DNA from: Dugong dugon
Taxonomy: Eukaryota; Chordata; Mammalia; Sirenia; Dugongidae
NCBI GenBank assembly: GCA_030035585.1
Contig: CM057481.1
Location: 7,465,128-7,529,127, forward strand
Reading direction: 5' to 3'
DNA: 64,000 nt
Both the position numbers and the translations under genes were made by a program. Below are positions 45,715-57,374 of the stretch, piece by piece (position 1 is the stretch's first letter; every line of letters begins with the position of its first letter). The notes below the pieces were generated by a model. That model saw only the letters and a program-made list of their open reading frames with translations. It was not told the origin of the DNA and did no database searches.

Positions 45715-47090
45715 CCACCTAATATTTATTGAGAAGCTACCACGGGTCAGGTGCCTGGTGAGGTTTTTCAGAGACAGCAGTGAACAAAACAGACAAGATC
45801 TTGGTTTTTGTGGAGCTGACAGTGGGTGAGACCAAGGACAAACTTTTTCTATAAGCCAGAGAGTAAATATTTGAGGCTTTGCAGGCTACATGCAGTCTCT
45901 GTCATACACTTTGCTTTGCCCCCTCCCCACTTCCCCTACCCGCAGCCCCAGGGTAAGCACTAATTACTTCTGTCTCTATGCATTTGCCTAGTCTAGATAT
46001 TTCATATAAGTAGAATCACACAATATTTGTCCTCTTGTGTCTGGCTTATTTCATTCAGCATAATGTTTTCAAGGTTCATCCATGTGGTAGCACATATCAG
46101 AGCTTCATTTCTCCTTATGGGCAAGAAATACTCTATTGTATGGCTATACCACATTTTATTTATCCATTCATCTATTAATGGGCACTTAGGTTGTTCCCAT
46201 ACCCCCTTATTTTTTTTTTTTTTGGCAAACCTTAAAAATGTAGAAACGATTTTTATTTCAAGGGCCTTTCAAAAATAGACCGATCGGCCACAGCCTGCCA
46301 ACCTTGGGTAAGACAAAAATTCAGCAAATAAACAGCCTAAAGACATTCAGCAAATGAACGCCCTGATGATTACATAATTAGGAATGTGATAAGCACGTAG
46401 GAGAGAGAGAAAAACAGGCCTCCTGGGGGCATAATTTTGGAGGGGTCAAGGAACTTCTCTTGGAAGAAGAAACATCTAAGGTATGATGTGATCACAGAGG
46501 AAGGCAAACCCAGGCAAAGAATGGAGGAGTAGGGGGTGGGGGGTGACGGGGTGAGCCATCAGGGGCTACCGATAAGGGCTTTGAAGCAGCAGAGCTGGGC
46601 AGCCAGTCTGAGGTGAGACAGGAGTGTAGGCAGGATCCTGATCACACTGGACCTTGTCGGCCAAGCCAAGGAGTTTGGATTTGACCTTGGATTTCACCTC
46701 AAGTACAACGAGAAGCTTTCAAGGTCTATAAAGAAAGGAGTGCCATGATGGGACTTCAATTGTAAGAACGCCGGCTGCTGTGCAGGTTCTTCTGTTTTGG
46801 GGAGGTGAGAGGGTATGAGGTGGGGAGGCCAGTTACCTGCAGTTTTGGAAGGAGTGATGATGACTGGGACCATACATAAACCAAAAAGGAAAGAAAAGCA
46901 AGGATTTTACAGTAGCCTCAAACGAACTTTCTGATGGGCTGGATATGGGAGAACAAGGGAAAAGAAGTATCAAGATTGGTTCTTAGGAAGAGGAGACATG
47001 ACATATACCAATCTATTGACATTGGCTACTTGCGTCAGGGCAGAGGTGGAGGGAGTTCTGATTAGATAGGACAAAAGGAAGAAGAATATT
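45715..47090 (+). repeat. old interspersed repeat (unnamed), with a hAT inside
   Basis: Starts around TATTTATTGAGAAGCTACCA and CAGTGAACAAAACAGACAAG. It resumes after the nested block at about 46330 and continues with CCAAGGAGTTTGGATTTGAC and AAGAAAGGAGTGCCATGATG. I recognise the layout but cannot name the family. Related copies lie near 43340, 52440 and 60020. A G-rich patch is at 46525-46555. Confidence 0.5.
45838..46312. mobile_element. hAT-like MITE remnant with nested antisense L1
   Basis: Left AGAGAGTAAATATTTGAGGC, TTTGCAGGCTACATGCAGTC and right ATTTTTATTTCAAGGGCC, GGCCACAGCCTGCC resemble the two ends of a mammalian hAT-type MITE. An antisense L1 3' fragment (about 45915-46205; TTCATCCATGTGGTAGCACA, TACCACATTTTATTTATCCA) and a T run split it. 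Confidence 0.5.
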
Positions 47091-47152
47091 TACTTTTAAA
47101 GTATACCCCTAAATTCTTTGTTTTCTGAAAAGAGGAAGTGCTATTTCCATAA

Positions 47153-47574
47153 TGTATTAGTTTCCTAGGGCACCATAACAAAACAAAGTGTGTGGCATTA
47201 AAAGACAGAAACTGATTTTAAGTCTATCTCACAGATCTGGAGGCTGAGCGTCTGAGATCAGAGCTTTGGCCGTGTTGATGTCTTCTGAGACTTTGAGGGG
47301 AACTCTGTCCCACGGCCTTCTCCTAGCTCTGGGAGCTCCAGCTCGCCTTGGTTTGCAGCTGCAGCATGACGGGATGTCCTTCCTCTGACTGTCCTTCTGC
47401 GTCCTCTTCTGCAAGGACGGCACTCAGATGGGATTCACATCAGCCCTACCCTGCCATGAGCTCAGGGTAACTGATAACATCATCAAAGACCCTATTTCCA
47501 AACAAGGTCAGGTTCTTAGGTACCAGGGTTAGGACTTCAATGGAGCTTTAAGGGACACAATTCAATCCCTAACA
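47153..47574 (-). mobile_element. solo LTR, MaLR-like, antisense
   Basis: The plus strand begins TGTATTAGTTTCCTAGGGCA and ends CAATTCAATCCCTAACA. Flanks CATAA (47148-47152) and CGTAA (47575-47579) match at 4 of 5 bases. CCTATTTCCAAACAAGGTCA is a familiar LTR landmark. No proviral interior. Confidence 0.8.
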
Positions 47575-47922
47575 CGTAATAAAAACACCAAAGTAGAAAA
47601 AGAAAACTGAAAAGGAAGGAAAAAGCCCGACTCCCAGGCTGTGGCTTGCAAATCCGTGTGGAGAGAAGGTCCCTGCGGACAGCATGGTTGTGCTCAGGAA
47701 AACTAAAGAGGAAATGGGTCAGTGTGGGTGTAGGCTGCGGACAGACCAAGACTTTGGCTTGGGGCAGAAAGCTGAGGTGCCAGGAAGTTACTAGATGATG
47801 AGGTGCTTGCCTCGTCTCACGGAATCTCCATGAGCCCTTCCCAAAATAAAGCAGAAAGGGAATTGACAGAGGTAGAGATGTCTGGTGGGGCAGGGACACA
47901 GTAAGGAGAGCTTCCTAAGGCA

Positions 47923-48086
47923 GGAAACCCTGGCGGTGCAGTGGTTAAGAGCTATGGCCGCTAACCAAAAGGTTGGCAGTTCGAATCCACCAGGTGCTCC
48001 TTGGAAACTCTGTGGGGCAGTTCTACTCTATCTCATAGGGTCACTATAAGTCAGAATCGACTCGACAGCAATGGGTATTTTTTTGG
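47923..48086 (+). repeat. AfroSINE copy with TSD
   Basis: Head GGAAACCCTGGCGGTGCAGT; box B-like GCAGTTCGAATCC intact; end GACTCGACAGCAATGGGTA with a T run. TAAGGCA on both sides is the target-site duplication. Confidence 0.9.
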
Positions 48087-48099
48087 TTAAGGCAGTGCC

Positions 48100-48779
48100 T
48101 GGTCGGTGCAAGTTCTGTCTTGGTCTCCCCAGGTCTGCGTGGCATAGGAGGGGCTGCCTTTCAAAGCCATGTGTTAGCTCTGGGCACCTCCTTCAGAGGA
48201 ATTACACCACTGAAGGAATAAAAAGGTTCAATGTTATTTTAATTGAATTTGTTTTCAATTTATTTTCAGCTGTCTAGGGAAAAACCTTTTACACTGACAT
48301 CATTTGATTCCTTTTTACTTCATGTCCTTTATGCTCATAATGAGCTTTTAACGCATTAACGTGGCCCTATTTGCCGAACAGTGACTCACGTTGGTCAAAT
48401 CAATAAACAGAAAAAGCATAAAAATAAGCCAAACTAAGCCACCGAATCAGAATCTAAATGGAATACTTGGACTCTCATTTCCTTAAAGCTGGGGACTGCG
48501 TTCCGACACTCTGCGCCCTAGTATCAGTGTAAGTGTACAGAAATCTCTCCACCCCCCCAAATCTCAATTCACAAATGTCCATCAAGCATCACTGCTAAGT
48601 GTTGGAGCAAGCAGGTACCTCTTCTGTCTGCCATTGACATTTAGTTCAGCCTTCCCATCTGCATTCCTTTCTAGCAGAGTGCTTTGCTTGAAGTAATACA
48701 TTGTTATAAATATATTTACGATGAAAAGGGAAACAGCCAAATGCAAACTTCTATGGATAAAGGAAATTAGAAGAGCGAG
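48100..48779. other. unassigned sequence, possible conserved block
   Basis: 48220-48420 is AT-rich and repeat-free, with GCATTAACGTGGCC and CAAATCAATAAACAG motifs; possibly conserved. No gene seen. Confidence 0.35.
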
Positions 48780-48781
48780 TA

Positions 48782-49111
48782 CAGGTAGTCCTTGACTTAC
48801 TACGTATTCGAGTTACGACGAACCGAGCTTACAACTGTCCTTTTTATATACATATACACACACGCACATATATACTATATATATATAAGCACTAGTAATA
48901 TGTACCGCATACAATGTTGCAATGTGTAATTTGCTGATATTATCATTCTCAGATGTCCACTCACATACGTTCAATTTTATGATTTACTGTTCAAAACATG
49001 GCAGTGTTTTGAAATGAAAACTAAAAAAAAAAAAAATATTCGACTCACGTCAGAACTGACTTAGGATGGCGTCCTCAGAATGGAACCCCATCATAAGTTG
49101 GGGACTACTTG
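48782..49111. mobile_element. Tigger/pogo-like MITE with TA duplication
   Basis: 330 bp between TA (48780-48781) and TA (49112-49113). The ends CAGGTAGTCCTTGACTTAC and ATAAGTTGGGGACTACTTG are inverted repeats with a few mismatches. TA duplications and GTAGTCC-type ends fit the Tc1/mariner-pogo group. The interior has an AT/CA-rich stretch (48843-48890) and an A run (49024-49036). No transposase. Confidence 0.8.
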
Positions 49112-49114
49112 TAC

Positions 49115-50600
49115 TCTTGCCATATACGCCTACTTTTGCCACGTACACCTACGGCCTATGCAGCTAACGTCTATATAGATGACACGCATTGCTCATTTTT
49201 GTAGTGCTAACCTGGGCTTACAGAAAATTAAAATTAAAATTAAAATAGCTTTTCATAAGGAGGGTGAGAACAGTTGTACAACTTGAATGCAATAAATGTC
49301 ACTAAATTGTACATGAAGAAATGGTTGCATTGGTGTATGTTTGTATAGTTCTGACAACAGAAAAGTAATTTTTTTTGTCCAAAGGAGCTTTTTCATAGTG
49401 TGATACAGGAATTCCTTCTGAGGTCTTAGCGTGCTTCTCGATCCTGAGAAGAGTAAGATTTGCTCAGGTACCCATGCCACAAGGGTGCCAGAGAGGGGAA
49501 CCTACTTTGGGACTCAGTTCATGGGAATTTAATTAATCCAGAGGTTCCCCCACTTCCACCTCTGCCAGGGCCTTAATCTAAGCCAGCTGAGATGCTTGTA
49601 ATGATTTAGTGTGGTAGTTCCCAAACTGTGTTCCCTGGAACACTGGTTCTCAGAAATTTAACCAAACATTCTAAGAAAAACATGTTTTTTGGTTAAAGAA
49701 CTTTGGAAATACCCACATTTCTCTCCTTGATACGCCAAAGTGCATTAGCACTGTAGGTTCTGAGAAGTCCTACAGAAAAGAACTCTGCTTACTTTTGTTT
49801 CATTTAATGTTTCCTATACTTGTTTGGCTAAGAAAACTTTTTTTTATTTTTTTTTTTATTTTTAAATTAAAACACCAATTCATACTGTGGAACAAAAGGG
49901 AAGTACTTAACCTAAGGATCATTTTAGGAAAACTCACCATTTCACATTTTGACAAATGTCTTCATGTTCCATGAAAAACCTATCACCCTCTTCAACAAAC
50001 TGTGCCTCCATTACCTCTTTTGGTCCCTCCTCCCCCCACTGAGCACAGGGTTCATTAGGGCACATTTTGGGCCTTATTCATCAGTACATAATGTAGGCAT
50101 TCAGTAACTGTGTGTGGAAGGAGGGAAGATATTCAGGGTTCATTTGGTCACAAATCACAAAAACATACATCAAATGAACTTGAGAAAAGAAGTATTTATC
50201 GAAAGGACATGGGCAGAACACACAGCTCTGGACATGCTGAATAGTCAAGTCTCAGGAAGGCAAGGGTCAGTGAAGTTTGGGGGCTCAAATACCACCTGGA
50301 CTCCAGCCCCCACACTCTCTGTGTCTCTTACTTCTGTTCCTCTCTGAGGCTGGTCAATCCTTATAGCTTTACAACTAGGGAGGCAAGGTGACTGTCCTCA
50401 CTAACCAACATCCCAGGAAAGGGCTCTGATTGGCTTGACTCGGGTCCTGTGCCCACAATGGCTGGCCCACCTAGAGGTTATGCCACTCCTGTGGCTGGGT
50501 GGTGGAACAAGTCCTGTGATTAGAAGCCCTCATTAGGACCACATGGTTGGAGTGGGGAAGGAAAGGCTCTCTGAAGGAAAAAGAGAGGTGTTTTCTAAAG
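49115..50600. other. unassigned, possible hAT remnant at 49612
   Basis: (AAAATT)n-like tandem at 49227-49247. From 49612, GGTAGTTCCCAAACTGTGTTC and CCTGGAACACTGG look like the end of a hAT-type repeat, but the other end is unclear. T runs at 49840-49862. No gene seen. Confidence 0.35.
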
Positions 50601-50604
50601 AAAA

Positions 50605-50802
50605 GGAGCCCTGGTAGCACAATGGTTAAAGTGCTCACTGTTAACCAAAAGGTCGCTGGTTTGAACCCACTAGCCGCTCCAAGGGAGAAAGATATGGCCG
50701 TCTGCTTCCATAAAGATTTACGGTCTTGGAAACCCTATGGGGCAGTTCTACTCTGTCCTATGGGGTCACTGTGAGTCAGAATCAACTTGATGGCAGTGGG
50801 TT
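50605..50802 (+). repeat. AfroSINE copy with perfect 12-bp TSD
   Basis: Head GGAGCCCTGGTAGCACAATG; end AACTTGATGGCAGTGGG. TTTTCTAAAGAA is found at 50591-50602 and again at 50803-50814, so the borders are well fixed. Confidence 0.93.
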
Positions 50803-50814
50803 TTTTCTAAAGAA

Positions 50815-52430
50815 GGGGAAGGTGTTTTAGGCTGAAAAGTCATGTACATCTACCACAAATGGAATGGAAGGACTGCTGGCTTTGGGGAGAGAACCATAAC
50901 CATTCCACCCTTCCTTCATGCTCTTTAAAACCAGCCCAAACACAGCTACGTCATGACGGACAGTGTGCCCTGCTTAACTCGGGGGCTGCCCTGGCACTCT
51001 GTATGTAACCTGTGCCCACTTTTCCCAGGAGGAAAGCACATGGGGCTAAGGGCTTTAGCAAGTCCATTACCTTGTTGGTGATTCTACACCTAATCTGTTC
51101 ATTATGCTGCTTATGCCTTTTTATAAGTGGCAAGAAATTGTGTTATCACCATAAATGAGCTCTTTTGTTCTTGAGAAATTCTCTTTTATACCCAGACAAA
51201 GGGGTTTTAAGTTTATCAATCTCCCCTTTGTCAGACCACATGCTAAATGATGTATCAATCATGTTTTGATTATACAAACCAATTAAAGATGTTTTACCTG
51301 TTGGGTTAATTTAATTAAATCTTAGGTAGGACTTCATACTTCTTTAGAGCTTCTGGTCACTAATTAGGGAACACCACCCAACCAGCAGCATGGCATTCAG
51401 TAAGTCACAAACAAGCGTTGCGGGACAGACACATTTCCCTCACTCTATAGAGAATGCTTTGTTTTGGTTTTCCCTGAATCTCTCCCTGTATAGTTATATA
51501 CACACATGCATCTGTCTGTCTGTCCATCTATTTACTGATCTGGTTTTCTCTGACTTTCTTGGCCAGGTAATTCCTATAATCAATACCACACAAAAGCGTG
51601 TGGCCATTCTGTGTTAGAAGACGGTAACCACACCTTACGGTTCTCCTCCTGCAGGAATCTGGGTGGGATTGGGCTCAGTGTTCCCAAGCTGTGCTACCTT
51701 CTGGACTGACCACCCATGGGGACACTCCCACTCCAGCTGCAAAAACAGACTCATGATTCAGATGCATGTGAAAACCGGGAATCATTCCCTAAGAGCCACT
51801 GGAATGTAGGCCATTACCCAAACCGAGTCTCACTGCTCCACAAATGGACCACAACCTCTCAGAGAGAGGTCTGCAGGGCACATCCCTGCTTTCCTCACTG
51901 ACTCTTCTTTCCTAGCATCTCTTCAACTCAGTTTCGTGGGTCAGGTGGTGTTTAAGGCACAGAACAAGGAAGGAAAGGTTGGATTCCCCAGATAACAATC
52001 TCTTGAGGAGATATTTTTTAAAAATAAAACACTGGTCTCATGCACACAAACCCTGACTGAATCCACCTGGACCCACGGAACCAAGCACATTCTTATTCTG
52101 CTCTCACCTCCTCCCCACCGCGCACCCCTAACCAAACTCTCCAAGCGTTCACAGTTGCTCTTTTTGCTTGTTTTTAAATCTTTATTTCTTGACGAAAATT
52201 TTTAGATATTTTCCACACTCAGAACAGACACATGATTCATATTTACAATATGTGAGGCTCATTTCATGCAGTTTTTAAAGTTCTAGCCCCCTCCAACAGC
52301 TTTATTTTTTCCCCACACAAAATGTAAACATTTGGAGTCCTAAAGAGCCTGTTTTTAGGATAAGGTCTTTAATTCCAGTGGCTGGACATTGTTTTCCTTT
52401 GCCTCCAGGATAAAAAAAAACCAACATTGT
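50815..52430. other. unassigned sequence with possible conserved block
   Basis: 51150-51360 is AT-rich, free of repeats and dense in motifs (CCCTTTGTCAG, ATGATGTATCAATCATG, TTAATTTAATTAAATC). No coding frame of note. The rest holds nothing that I can name. Confidence 0.4.
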
Positions 52431-52434
52431 CATC

Positions 52435-53080
52435 AAATGTTTAAGGCACTTCTACATAGTCTACCATGGGCCAGACACCGTGCTTTGCGAGGCATGGAGG
52501 ACCCAGCAGTGAATACAGTCTACTGGGAACAGTCATGCATCAGACAATTAAAATGCAGTGACATGAAGGGCAGTGAAGAGGGAAGCATTGAGCACTGGGA
52601 ACTAGAGGACTCATACCTAACTCCTACTCGGGTTGTCGGGGAAATAGCAGCCTGGAGGAGGTGACTCTAGGCTGAGGTTCAAAGAATGCACAGGAGCTAG
52701 TCAAGTAAATGGAGGGTGGGTGGGTAGAGGGGAGAAGAGAGAGGATAACTGGTGGCTGAGGGGAGCAGGTGGGAGATGGGCTTCCAAGGAGAAAAAAGTA
52801 GCCTGGTAAATTAAAAAGCTGAGAGAAGCTGGACCAGACAAAGAGGGTCTCTGTAAGAACACAGTGAGAGATAAATGGGGGCCATTTCTGGAAGGACTTT
52901 GGGGGTCCTATTCAGTCTGATCTTGCAGCAACCATCTGAAAAGTCTTGCAGGCAGGCTAACTCCCTCTGGCTACTCATGCAGAGTGGACTGGAAGGGGAA
53001 GGGCAAGACTAGAGGCAAAGAAGCCAGCTTGGCAACGAGTTGTGTGAGCAAGGGTAGGGGCAGCAGGGAAGGAGAGATGT
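52435..53080 (+). repeat. old interspersed repeat, unnamed family
   Basis: CCATGGGCCAGACACCGTGC, ACCCAGCAGTGAATACAGTC, CTGAGGTTCAAAGAATGCAC, AAGGACTTTGGGGGTCCTAT. Parallels the 45715-47090 repeat in order. The antisense RTE begins at its right edge. Confidence 0.5.
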
Positions 53081-53084
53081 GATA

Positions 53085-53765
53085 TTTGTTGTTGTTAGGT
53101 GCTGCCAAGTGGGTTCCAACTCATAGCGACCCTATGTACAACAGAGCAAAACACTGCCTGGTCCTGCACCATCCTCACAATCGTTATGCTTGAGCCCATT
53201 GTTGCAGCCACTGTATCAATACATCTTATTGACGGTCTTTCTCTTTTTCACTGACCCTCTACTTTACCAAGCATGATGTCGTTTTCCAGGAACTGATCCC
53301 TCCTGATAACATGTCCAACATCTAGTCTAACCATCCTTGCTTCTAAAGGATTCTGGCTGTAATTCTTCCAAGACAGATTTTGCTCGTTCTTCTGGCAGTC
53401 CATGGTATGTTCAATATTTTTCACCAACATCATAATTCAAAGATGTCAATTCTTCTTCAGGCTTCCTTATTCATCGTCCAGCTTTTGCATTCATATGAGA
53501 GGATTGAAAACACCATGGCTTGGGTCCGGTGCACCTTAGTCTTTAAGGTGACATCTTTGCTTTTGTACATTTTAAAGATGTCTTTTGCCGCAGATTTGCC
53601 CAATGCAATGTGTCGTTTGATTTCCTGACTGCTGCTTCCATGGGTGTTGACTGTGAGTCCAAGCACAATGAAATCCTTGACAACTTCAATCTTTTCTCCA
53701 TTTATCATGATGTTGCTTATTGGTCCAGTTGTGAGGATTTTTATTTTTAAAAAGTCCGTTTCAGT
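53085..53765 (-). mobile_element. RTE/BovB-type LINE, antisense, 5'-truncated
   Basis: The plus strand begins TTTGTTGTTGTTAGGTGCTG (tail reversed). The minus strand encodes an RT C-terminal region with VVKDFIVLGLTVNTHGSS, EIKRHIALGKSAAKDIFK and SKDVTLKTKV, then KSWTMNKEA, a stop, and the GHVIRRDQF block in another frame. Minus-strand frames 53457-53792 and 53248-53433 are parts of it. No clear duplication found. Dead copy. Confidence 0.9.
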
Positions 53766-53769
53766 TCGA

Positions 53770-54765
53770 AGACTCAGCAGCTCTGACCTCAACTCCTCGT
53801 CTCTGGCCTGAGCATCTGATTATCAGGTCTCTTCCCTTTGCAGCTTCAAAGGGAAGGGTCTCTTTCATTGCCACATGGTCAGAGGCCCCAGGCCTCTCTG
53901 ATTCTTGGGACCTGACTCTGCTCTGAGAAGAACTGCCCTCTCCACCTGGTTCTGCCTGCCGCATCGCATTAGGAACTGGCCCACTGTGCTTGGCCTACTT
54001 CCTAACCCTTCCCCGTGGGCAGGGCCCACAGTACCTTTGGCTACGGCTTGTCATCTCACACCATCATGAGGAGGCTGGAGGTTGGGCATGTGGACCCTTC
54101 TCCTCCTCCCCCCGTCCAAGCTGTCACACTTCACTGGGTCCACCTTCATCTCAGCTGATTTAAGTGCCAGGGCTGCCATTGTTCCTTCCCCTCTCCTCGC
54201 CTTCTGCTTTAATTCCTGTCCCCTGATGTTCATCTAGTGAACAGTGATGCATTACAATTTCCAGGGGCCCAGGGCTGCAATCCTTTCTAGATACAGTCAG
54301 CTGAAAATAAGGATTTTTGCATCCGAGGCTGGTATCAACATCACTGCATGCCGATTACCAAGCCTGTGTAATTAAAAATGAATATTTCACAAAAAATCTG
54401 CCATCATGATGCAGAAAAATCTGAGATGAAAAATTCAAGGAGGCATGGAATAGAAAGACAATAGCAGAAGAAATAGGGACGGCAGAGAGGAGGGAGGAGA
54501 GGAGACTGGGAAGCCCCTCATCACACACCCTCAAGAACTACCCCACTAAGCTAGCCTTGTTACTTAAAGCCTACCCTCCAGAAAGCAATCCAGAGTATTG
54601 GTGAATCTGTTTAATTAGGGAAATGGCAATGTGGTGGATTCTATGGGCCTGAATTTATGGCCCAAATCAATTTAGAAGTACTTCCAACAGCAGCCACTCC
54701 CAAAGTGTGTTCCAAGGCTCCCCTTTGGTGGAAAGTATTGTGCAAAGTTCCACTCCTCAATGTGG
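53770..54765. other. unassigned sequence
   Basis: Minus-strand frames at 53761-54233 lack known domains. TCCCAAAGTGTGTTCCAAGG (near 54697) may be a hAT end. No gene. Confidence 0.35.
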
Positions 54766-54770
54766 GCACC

Positions 54771-54934
54771 CAAACCAAAAAAAACCAAACCCATTGCCAT
54801 CAAGTTGATTCCGACTCATAGAGACCCTATAGGACAGAGTAGAACTGCTCCATAGGGTTTCCAAGGAGCGCCTTGTGGATTCAAACTGCCAATGTTTTGG
54901 TTAGCAGCCACAGCTCTTAACCACTATGCCACCA
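54771..54934 (-). repeat. AfroSINE copy lacking its 5' end, with TSD
   Basis: Antisense copy that stops at TATGCCACCA, without the usual GGGCTCC end. AATGTGGGCA (54760-54769) and AATGTTGGCA (54935-54944) flank it, so the short 5' truncation happened at insertion. Confidence 0.88.
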
Positions 54935-54973
54935 AATGTTGGCATGAGGCAGCAGAACTCTGCCTTCAGAACT

Positions 54974-55941
54974 TGTGATGGATAGACTCTAAGGTGGCCT
55001 GCAATGAGCCCTGCCTGTTGGTGTTTATGCTCTTGTGTAACCCCCTGCCATTGAGTCCTGGACAGGACTTAATTCTAGTTAATAGAATATGGCAAACATG
55101 ATAGGATGTCTCTTCTGCCCATGATTATGTTATGAAGATTATAACTTCCATCTTGCTAGTGAGACTCTCTCCTCTGTTGTTGGCTTTAAGGAAGCTGCTG
55201 TGAGCTGCCCTATGGAGGGGCCCACGTGGCAAGGAACTGAGGGCGGCCTCTAGCCAATAGCCAGCAAGGAACTGAGGTCCTCATCAAACAGTCCTCAGGG
55301 ACCTAAATTCTGCCAACAATCCAAGTGAGCTTAAAAGTGGGTCCTTCTCCAGTTGAACATTCAGATGAGACTACCCCAGCTGACACCTTTTTTTAGCTTT
55401 GTGAGAGACCCTGAAGCAGAGGAAGGACTTCTCTAAGCTATGCTCACATTCCTAACCCTCAGAAATTGAGATAATAAACATGTGCTTTTTAAAAGCCACT
55501 AAGTGTGCGTTCTACCACCCATCTGTCAGTTTGTTGCACTGTGGTGGCTTACCTGTTGCCGTGATGCTGGAAGCTATTCCAACGGTATTTCAAATGCCAG
55601 CAAGTCACCCATGGTAGGCAGGTTTCAGTGGAGCTTGCAGACTAAGATAGACTAGGAAGCAAAGCCTAGTGATCTACTTCTGAAAATTAGCCTATGAAAA
55701 CCCTATGGATCATAACAGAATATTGTCTGATACAGTACCGAAAGATGAGTCCCCTAGGTTGGAAAGCACTCACAATACACAGTGGCTGCAAAAATGGACT
55801 CGAGCATACTAATGATCATGAAGATGGCGCAGGACCAGTCAACATTTTGTTCTGTTGTACAGACAGTTTCCATGAGTCGGAGCTGACTCGAAGGCAACTA
55901 ACAAGTGTGTTAATTTTTTATGCAGTATCAGATAATATAGA
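54974..55941 (+). mobile_element. LTR, MaLR-like, split by an RTE derivative
   Basis: Starts TGTGATGGATAGACTCTAAG. Landmarks: GCCCTATGGAGGGGCCCACG, GGCAAGGAACTGAGGGCGGC, GAGATAATAAACATGTGC. The 3' end resumes after 55909 as TTAATTTTTTATGCAGTATC. Split by the element at 55508-55902. Confidence 0.75.
55508..55902 (+). mobile_element. internally deleted (non-autonomous) RTE with TSD
   Basis: The 5' module (CACCCATCTGTCAGTTTGTT, GTGGTGGCTTACCTGTTGCC, CAGGTTTCAGTGGAGCTTGC) is joined near 55765-55785 straight to the RTE 3' end (CAGTGGCTGCAAAAATGGAC, GATGGCGCAGGACCAGTC, GACTCGAAGGCAACTAAC). AAGTGTG occurs at 55501-55507 and 55903-55909. It cannot move alone, since all coding parts are gone. Confidence 0.85.
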
Positions 55942-55944
55942 CCT

Positions 55945-57135
55945 CATAATGAGCTTTGAAAATATGAAAGGAAGCTGGTAAACAGGGTTTTCAAGTAATT
56001 CACACTCACGTTGGCAGGGTGAGAAGGATGCTCTTCAGTTCTCAATGAGCTTGTCTGTGTGTAGCTAGGTCCTGTTTGCTGCTTAATGCAAATGGATATA
56101 TATACACGCCATGCCTTTGACAAGTGGACCATCACGGCTTTACCTGCTAAAGACGGTTTGACATGGATTGGCATGGGCTCACCTCCCTTTATAAAAATCC
56201 TTTCAGTCCTCCTTGCTAATATTCTGGGTTGGCTTGAACCCTAACCCCCATCTTATACTGTAGCCTTTCACCCCCTCAGTGTAAAAGGAAAGAATCTGGG
56301 ACATAACCTTTCTTTACATTTCCTTCAACACACACCATAGACTGGGGAACATTTTGAGTTCTGCTAAGAAATAAAGGTGTCCCAAGTTCTAGAAACTACA
56401 GGTCCAAAAAAGAGATTAAGTAGAAGTCCTTGGTTGTTGTCTGTGGAAAGGAACGAGTGCTGCATCAGTTTGTGACACATGACAACAAGGCACCTAGAAA
56501 ATTAAGTGCAATTGTAGATGGAACGGATAATAGGAGTCAGGAGCTCAGGATGGTCAGCCCATACTGGAAGTAGGGGCCCAGTGTGAGCCTTCTCAGAGGA
56601 GACCTGAAGAGGGGGAGGATCTGAAGGTTTGGGGACATGGTCGCTGGTGACAAGCACCCGAATGGTTGCTCTGTGGGAGCCAAGGAGAAGATATGTTCTG
56701 TGTGGTCCCAAAGGAAAGAACAAAAGGGGAGGTGTGGGCGTCACAAGGAGGCAACAGGAAGCATGGTGTAGTGAAGGACTCAGAAAGCTGGAAAAGCGGT
56801 TTTCAACACCCTCTTCTTATGACAAATATGTTGTAATGTCCCTTTCCTAACCAAAAACGGAATTCACAGCTGATAGACTAAAACAATATAGCACCCAATT
56901 ATAACAAGAAGGAAAGTAACTTGTAATGAAGTAATGAAGACTTTATGATATAAACGCTACGCATGACTCCATTAGAAGCCATCACTGAATACATGGGGCA
57001 TCGGTGTGAACGTGGCAGCTGGAAGTGTAGAACTGATACAGGCGTGGAGTGCCTGCAACTCACACACCACAGTGAGAACTGCCTCTGGGGATGGGATTTT
57101 CCAAATTAGCAAACAACACTTGGTAGAATTCTACC
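55945..57135. other. unassigned sequence
   Basis: No repeat named. Minus-strand frame 56502-56744 and plus-strand frame 56629-56850 have no recognisable domain. Confidence 0.35.
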
Positions 57136-57139
57136 AAAA

Positions 57140-57370
57140 AATAATAAAGCAAATCTCTAAACATCAGTTTCCTCTTCTCTAAAATGGGAACAATAATAAC
57201 ATAAGAATCACAGAATTGTTCTGAAAATTTAAAAGAAAAAAAAAGATAATCCGTGAAAATGTTTAATATTTTAGTATCTGGCACAGAGTAAGAACGCCAT
57301 AAGCTGTGGTTGATGTTACTATCGTTACTATTACTACTACTTCTAATACTGCCACTGTTACCATCCCTAC
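57140..57370 (+). repeat. MIR SINE with TAC-rich tail
   Basis: CATCAGTTTCCTCTTCTCTA then AAATGGGAACAATAATAAC and ATCTGGCACAGAGTAAGAAC. Followed by a degenerate (TAC)n stretch at 57312-57345. Confidence 0.7.
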
Positions 57371-57374
57371 GACA

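Noticed and set aside
46520-46555. G-quadruplex in the G-rich patch
   Set aside because: Only three clear G runs of three or more with short loops; borderline.
47923-48010. tRNA gene
   Set aside because: The tRNA-like box A and box B belong to the head of an AfroSINE, and there is no cloverleaf with a full acceptor stem that I can support.
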